From Adiantum capillus-veneris (lineage: Eukaryota; Streptophyta; Polypodiopsida; Polypodiales; Pteridaceae): a DNA stretch of 64,000 nucleotides. The stretch is from NCBI GenBank assembly GCA_014529385.2, contig CM043971.1, forward strand, positions 83,185,340 to 83,249,339, read 5' to 3'. Position 1 is the first letter of the stretch; each line of letters starts with the position of its first letter. Positions 58,515 through 64,000 of the stretch are shown here, in pieces. The position numbers were made by a program, and so were the translations under genes. The notes beneath the pieces were generated by a model. That model was not told the DNA's origin. It did no database searches and worked only from the letters and a program-made list of their open reading frames with translations.

Positions 58515-58945
58515 TTTGAAACCTATAACCTATAACCTAACCTAACCTAGCCTATAAACTAAACTATAGCCTAAACCTAACCTATAACCTAAACTATAAC
58601 ATAACCTAACCGGAATTGTTTTGCATTTTTTGAAGTACAGAAGTATAATTTAACCTAACCTAACATAACTTAACCTATAATCTAAACCTACCCTATAACC
58701 TAAACCTAGCTTATAATCTAACCTATAATCTAACCTATAACCTTACCTAACCGAAGAACGTTTGTATTTTTGGAAGTACACGAGTCATTTCCGAAGTTTG
58801 TTTGTGTTTTTTCTACTATTTGTCGTCGCTAGCTGTAACCTAGCCTATAACCTAAACATTACTTAACTTAACCTATAACCTATCCTAACATTTTACGTAC
58901 AACCTAACCTAACCTAACCTATAGCCTAAAGCTGACCTAACATAC
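58515..58945. repeat. CCTAAC / CCTATAACC tracts
   Basis: Degenerate runs of AACCTAACCT and ACCTATAACCTA at 58520-58620, 58645-58755 and 58845-58945. The TTAGG complement resembles telomere-like repeats but not the plant TTTAGGG unit. Confidence 0.8.
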
Positions 58946-59344
58946 AATGTAAGGTCTCCGACCCCGAGCTAAAAGAGCACCATTGTACCATGAAAAGATC
59001 ATAATGGAAAAAGTTACTATTTTTAGCAGTTTTTCGAATTCTGTCAGTGCCATGATGTTTAGAATGTTTTAAAGCTTCAAAATGTGAATTAAAATAATTT
59101 TTGTATAAAAATTCCAAAAATAGTAAGTTTTTGGTCACTTGACCTGTCCAGTTTTAACCGTCTCGAAAAACTGCACCAGTACCCCGAATTTTAAAAAAAT
59201 GCATTTTCGGACCCCGGGTGCTGCTAAATATGGCAGGTACTCGGGCCAGTACGCCTTAGTTAGAGCTCCGTATAACAATTTACGGCATCAAAATCCGACT
59301 CGTATGACCCGTTTTAGCCTAAAATCAATTTTTCAAAAAATTGA

Positions 59345-60140
59345 ACGGGGAGGCATCGGAGCTCGAGACTGTGTGGGAACAGGTCCCAGGCCACTCCAGA
59401 TCAGCTTTAGCAGCTAGGGGGCGCCTTTTGTCCTTGTGGGAGTCCTGGGAAAGCTGCCAAGCCAGAAAGTCTAATCCCTTTGTGAAAAGAGCCACCAAAT
59501 TCTCTCTAAGCACAGCGTCTAGCAAGACCCTCTCAAGGATGTGAAGCATCATGCTTCCCCTCCTCTATCTATCTGCAACTGTGAGGATCACTAGTGCATG
59601 GTCCAAAAAAGAAGTCCCATCCAAAATGAAAACTAACCCACCCAAGTCACAGAGATGGTCACTAGTGTAGAAGCGATCTATCCAAGATAGATTCACTCCT
59701 CCTACTCTACCGTCGAAACAAGAGAAGGCCAGGCTATCTAGAGGCCTCACAAAGCTAGAGTGATTCTACACATCAAAAACCTGCATAGTCATACATAACC
59801 TCTCACAAGATGCCAACTCAACTCCATGCACAGTAGTATGGCTACCTCCAACCCTGTTAGAGGGGTCCTCCAACAGGTTGAAGTCACCCCCAATGCACCA
59901 TTGCTCTGCCTGCGGTAGAGACTCTACAATATGGGACCAAAACTCTGCATGTGCACTCGCCACTTGGGTGCGTAGATGTTCAGGAAGCCCATGAGGCAAC
60001 TCTGAACCTTCATAGTAATCCACTGAGCCCTGTCTGGCACAATAATCCATCTGCCCACGATGGCTTGATGAAAATAATTTTCAATAACCATACTGTAAGG
60101 ACATGGGTCCTATGGGCAAGGACACCGGCACGGCCGGTCA
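59345..60140 (-). pseudogene. LINE endonuclease fragment
   Basis: One minus frame (60110-60000) gives VGRWIIVPDRAQWITMKVQS then CLMGFLNIYAP; after a one-base shift near 59995, VASAHAEFWSHIVESLPQAE and WCIGGDFNLLEDPSNRVGG, and after another, SLAFSCFDGRVGGVNLSWID with RFYTS. These are EEP endonuclease landmarks (GDFN, R.DRFY). It is a different LINE family from the 18.6-47.2 kb one. Downstream frames are degraded. Confidence 0.75.
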
Positions 60141-60514
60141 ACATGTGCGCTACAGGAAGGCTATAAGATAGCATGGTTGGGTGGAGACTAGCACATGCAT
60201 TACCACCACCCTTTCACTGATATCCGAGATATTTTTGAAGAAGAGGAAAAGTGGGATGCATGTGCATGCGAAGCACTGCTTCTCTCCCACGTTTCGCACA
60301 CAGCGACGTCTCTGTTGTGCAGTAAAGAAGACAAGAACTCTTTCCCGTGCACAATGCATGGACAGACAACGATAGTCAACTACGGTCGCCCCATCTATGC
60401 CCTCCGCAGCACACGACTAAGGTGGGCAACCAAGGCAAAATCGATCGGCAACTCTACGGCATCGAGGCTCCAAAGGCTTCTGCCTTGGTTGCATGCGTAG
60501 GAAGGCCCACTTAA

Positions 60515-60592
60515 ACCTTGCATGAAGGAGGGTTGAACCCAACCCATGAGGGTAAGAGGCCAACACTTTACCATCAAGCTATTGACCCTTGT
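60515..60592 (-). other. tRNA-like Pol III promoter, probable SINE head
   Basis: The minus strand reads GGGTCAATAGCTTGATGGTA..., with an A box TAGCTTGATGG and, 31 bases on, a B box GGTTCAACCC; the middle resembles a tRNA-Lys anticodon arm (CTCTTAC). The acceptor stem does not pair, so it is not a working tRNA gene. The 3' body would lie toward 60200; no tail was identified. Confidence 0.45.
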
Positions 60593-60957
60593 TGTGTATA
60601 GCAAGGAAAGATAGCATACTTGTGTTGAAAGGAAAACTAGAAGGAAAGAGAAACCTTCAAACTTCAAGGAAGTAGCTTCACCCTTCCTTTTCACTTATGG
60701 GAGGAAGGCAAGTTTTCCTCCAAAAATTCTTTTTTCCTCAAGGAGGTAGCTTCAAAGTGAACAAAAACCTTCACAAAAACGACGGTTTGATGTGAAGAAT
60801 CAACAAAGGTGTTCATACAACGATCGGCACGTGAAGGGCTCCAATTCACGCAAGGCAAGGTTCGCATGCAACGCAAATTGCGGAGCATACAAAACACAAA
60901 GACTTCAATTTCAAAAGGTACAAGTTGACGTTTTTTTTTCTCTCTTTGCATTAGTGT

Positions 60958-62697
60958 GTGTTTACCATGGCCAATGAGGATATCCCACCTACACACACGT
61001 TTGATTTTGAGCACGTAGATCAAAATCAGGGCACCACGGGTGCGGCTGACACTAATATGCATGATGATGATGATCTAGGAGGTCATGGCCTTGTAGATAT
61101 AGCTGCTTTCAAGACTTTGGAACATCACCAAAGCATACTTAAAAGCAACCTCTCTGCACTCAATGCAAATGCTACCAATCTTACGGAGTTACTTGTGAAA
61201 ATTATGAATTGATAGACGACTCAAGGAGCCACAAGTGGCACGGTTCAAGGGAACCAAGCTTGCACGACTCAAGGAGTCCAAGAGACAAGTGCTGCAGAAG
61301 ATGCAGAAGGTAGTAATGCATTACTTAAGAATATCACCATTCCTGAGTTTCACGGGGAAGAGCGTGATTGCAACAAGGATGTATTCAATACGTTCTTACA
61401 CAAATGGAGTGATATTCATAGATTGAGACACACCCCGGATATAAATACGGTTGTGGAAACAAGTCTATCTCTTAAAGGCAAGGCCTATAAGTGGTGGATG
61501 ACATTTCCAATAGATGTCCGTCCTCCATCTTGTGTTGTGTTTCAACCTTCTTTCTCCAAAGAGTTTTTGGACTCCAATGAAGAAGATAAGAATTGGTTAG
61601 CATGGGATGCATGCCACATGTCTGGCCTCTCTCTCACACAGTACCTTTCAAAGTATCGGGAAATCATATTAAAACTAGAAGGTCTAGATGAATTCCAAAA
61701 GATGCGGGGCTTTAATAGGGGTCTTGACAAAGACTATCGTCTTCATGTCAAGACCCAACATCCAAAAAATTTGGAAGAAGCCATCAGTCATGCCCAAAGA
61801 TATGATGATGACCAAGAGAGGAAACGAAATGTTCCCTACACTAAGTATAATTTTGCTAAGAGCAATGTGGCTAATAGCCAATGGCGAGGTAGATCTCCCA
61901 CACGTTCCAAGAGGAATAAGAGAAAATCTACCTCTCCACGCCCACAAGGGGCTAAGAAGCTTAAGCACTCACAAGATACTCCACGTGGGTCTCTCAGCAC
62001 TACCGATTTTAAGTGTGCGAAGAAACACAGTTTGTTTTTTAGATGTCTTTCGGACCAACATAACAAGAAAGATTGTCCTCTTTTGCAAGTCAAAGAAAAG
62101 GCCATGCACACGGTGCAACGCCTCACATTAGATTCATCTCCTAAATATTGTGCTGTAGAGGTTCTTCATATGGAAGAAAAGCACAAGTGTTGTGTGCCTG
62201 CTTCAATGTGGCAGCCCACCTGTGGCCCCCATGATTTGATTCGCATGCATGGCACTAATATCGGACAACGTGTTTGTATTTTAGTGGATGATGGTGCAAC
62301 TCGTAACTTCTTGAACTATAAGCTAGTCAAGAAATTGAAGCTTACACAGACTCCCTGCTCTCACAAGTATGTGGTGAAGAAGATTTTTGGGAATGATAAA
62401 GAAGTATGGGACATGGTAGTTCAAGGGGTTGAGCTTATTGTTCAAGACCATACGATGACCCTTGACTTCCAAGTTATGAACATGGACCGTGCTGATGTAG
62501 TTTTAGGACGGGAGTGGCTGCATGGTTTAGGAAACACATTGCACACTAGTTATGAACACAACTCCTTATCCTTTATGGCCAATGGTAAACACGTGCTTTT
62601 GCTTGGTAAGAAAAATATACCATCTGCACATCTTATATGTACAGCCGAGCTTTCTATTTTGCAGAAAGTAGATTCAATAGATGAAGTCTTTTTGTGA
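60958..62697 (+). pseudogene. Gypsy gag and protease
   Basis: One frame from ATG 60958 (MANEDIPPTHTF) with two adjacent stops, TGA TAG, at 61210-61215. The gag core has LSLKGKAYKWWMTFPIDV, LSLTQYLSKYREIILKLEG and RGFNRGLDKDYRLHV. A Lys/Arg-rich part is followed by an atypical Cys/His cluster (CAKKHSLFFRCLSDQHNKKD). The protease has ILVDDGATRNFLN (DDGA) and VVLGREWLHGLG. It ends at TGA 62695 and the next ORF is read -1. Confidence 0.85.
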
Positions 62698-64000
62698 ATT
62701 CTCAAGGGCAAAGTGCAGTGAATTCTAGTAATGGTATGCAAAGTGCAATGAATTCTACTGATAAACAAAGTGTTAACAAATCTAATGAGCAAAGTGCTCT
62801 CAATTTTAATTCTATAGAGCAACGTGCACCTGTTGTAAAACAAACATTACAGGAATTACAAGATTCTCCATCCCAGCATAACTCTAGTGTACTTTCTCCT
62901 TTTTCATGGCAAAAGGTAACTCACTTACTCACAGAGTATAGTGATGTGTTCTCAAGTGATTTACCACCAGGTTTACCCCCTACACGGGATGTGCAGCATG
63001 GCATAGATGTCTTAACAAGCACAAAACTGGTGAGTAAACCACCTTATCATATGAGTGCTAAAGAAGCCAAGGAGGTTGAGAGTCAGTTGGCTGACTACCT
63101 TGCTCGTGGTTTTCTTAGACCTAGCACTTTGCCTTTGGCATCACCAATTATATTGGTAAAAAAGAAAGATGTTACTATGCGTATGTGCGTAGATTATCAT
63201 GGATTGAATGCCATAACCATCAAGAACAAGTATCCTCTACCTCAAGTGGATGAGTTGTTTGATCAACTCCATGGGGCAAGATACTATACAAAGATAGATC
63301 TTCGTTCAGGATACCACCAGGTGCATATCGTCCTGCAAGATATCTCCAAAACTGCCTTTAGAACACGGTTCAGACATTTTGAATTTTTGGTTATTCCCGT
63401 TGGCCTAACCAATGCTCCAGCTACATTTATGACACTCATCGATAGTGTCTTACGTCCCTATCTTGGAAAATTTATTGTGATTTTCCTTTATGACATTCTC
63501 ATTTATAGTAAGACTGAAGATGAACACATAGAACAATTACGATTAGTGTTTGAATAGCTACGAGCTCATGTGTTGTATGCTAAGCAAAGCAAGTGTGATT
63601 TGTTTAAAACAAAGATACATTACCTTGGTCATGTTGTCTCTTATTCTGGCATCAAGATCGACATTGACAAGGCTGTCATTCTTCGATGGCCACATCCCAT
63701 CACGGTTGAGGAGCTTCAAATATTTTTAGGCATGGCTAGATTTTATCGATAGTATATCCGTGACTATGCCAAAATCATGCTCCTATGACGGATCAACTTA
63801 AGCCACTGCTCCCATCCTAGCAATCGTTGACCCACTTAAGCCATTTGTGGTAGAGATTGATGCTAGTGATAAAGCAATTGGTGTGGTACTTCTCCAAGAG
63901 GGAAGACCTATAGCCGTTGAAAGTAAAAAGTTAGATAAAGCTCAAAAAAATTATTCTGTTTATGAGAGAGATCTCTATGCCATAATTCACGCTTTACGAA
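62694..64000 (+). pseudogene. Gypsy reverse transcriptase and RNase H (runs off the end)
   Basis: Polymerase landmarks: [75 protein letters not shown], then [15 protein letters not shown] and [20 protein letters not shown], where the catalytic YxDD box is LYDI, missing one Asp. Stops at 63555 (TAG), 63750 and around 63785. RNase H begins near 63835: VVEIDASDKAIGVVLLQEG, SVYERDLYAIIHAL. The N-terminal spacer repeats NS.GQSAVNS-like words. No 5' LTR was found upstream; 60600-60957 holds only AG-rich sequence. Confidence 0.88.

Noticed and set aside
60515-60592. Functional tRNA gene
   Set aside because: A and B boxes are present but the acceptor and anticodon stems do not pair.

Overview
The window looks like nuclear DNA of a land plant with a large, repeat-rich genome. 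The evidence is Ty1/copia and Ty3/gypsy elements primed by initiator-Met tRNA, a gypsy element with two RNase H domains (a plant Tat-lineage trait), TNP2-type CACTA remnants, a BED/DUF659 hAT element, and captured pieces of plant vacuolar H+-pyrophosphatase and a STOP1-like zinc-finger factor. Long GA/CT microsatellites, homopolymer G and C runs and the low density of host genes suggest a fern or another non-seed vascular plant, but this is inference. No complete, intact host gene was found.

Layout. 1-1796: a short LTR retrotransposon carrying a pyrophosphatase gene fragment. 1822-8074: a coding region of unknown function with a GHGKG motif, split by a 5.4 kb LTR element without coding genes (2199-7582) whose target duplication and reading frame can both be traced. 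8217-9240: (CT)n/TACCGGTA composite repeat. 9308-15379 (minus): degraded or multi-exon gene cluster with two related RING-like modules followed by an FCP1/NIF-like HAD phosphatase domain; a second TACCGGTA array lies inside it. 15660-16077: TNP2 fragment and an LTR end with its primer site. 16452-18407: a 2 kb LTR element carrying a STOP1-like zinc-finger fragment.

18593-47228 is one old L1-type LINE on the plus strand, split twice. A copia element (18892-32286, minus, perfect GATTG target duplication) interrupts ORF1, and is itself split in its reverse transcriptase by a 7.7 kb hAT transposon (20827-28520, 8-bp target duplication TTGAAGCA). The hAT encodes a transposase on one strand and, facing it, a protein-kinase-like reading frame and a second unknown ORF. 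A Tat-like gypsy element (34417-44465, minus) interrupts LINE ORF2.

47229-64000: a GA microsatellite, the 3' part of a gypsy element (minus, about 49639-52375), satellite-like tracts, a decayed CACTA transposase (minus, 54.6-58.0 kb), CCTAAC-rich repeats, a second LINE endonuclease remnant, a tRNA-like SINE head, and the gag-protease-reverse transcriptase-RNase H part of another gypsy element (plus, running off the end).

The genes mostly do not act together as a pathway. The window records successive insertions, with gene capture by small non-autonomous elements, and the hAT element with its kinase-like cargo is the most unusual unit.
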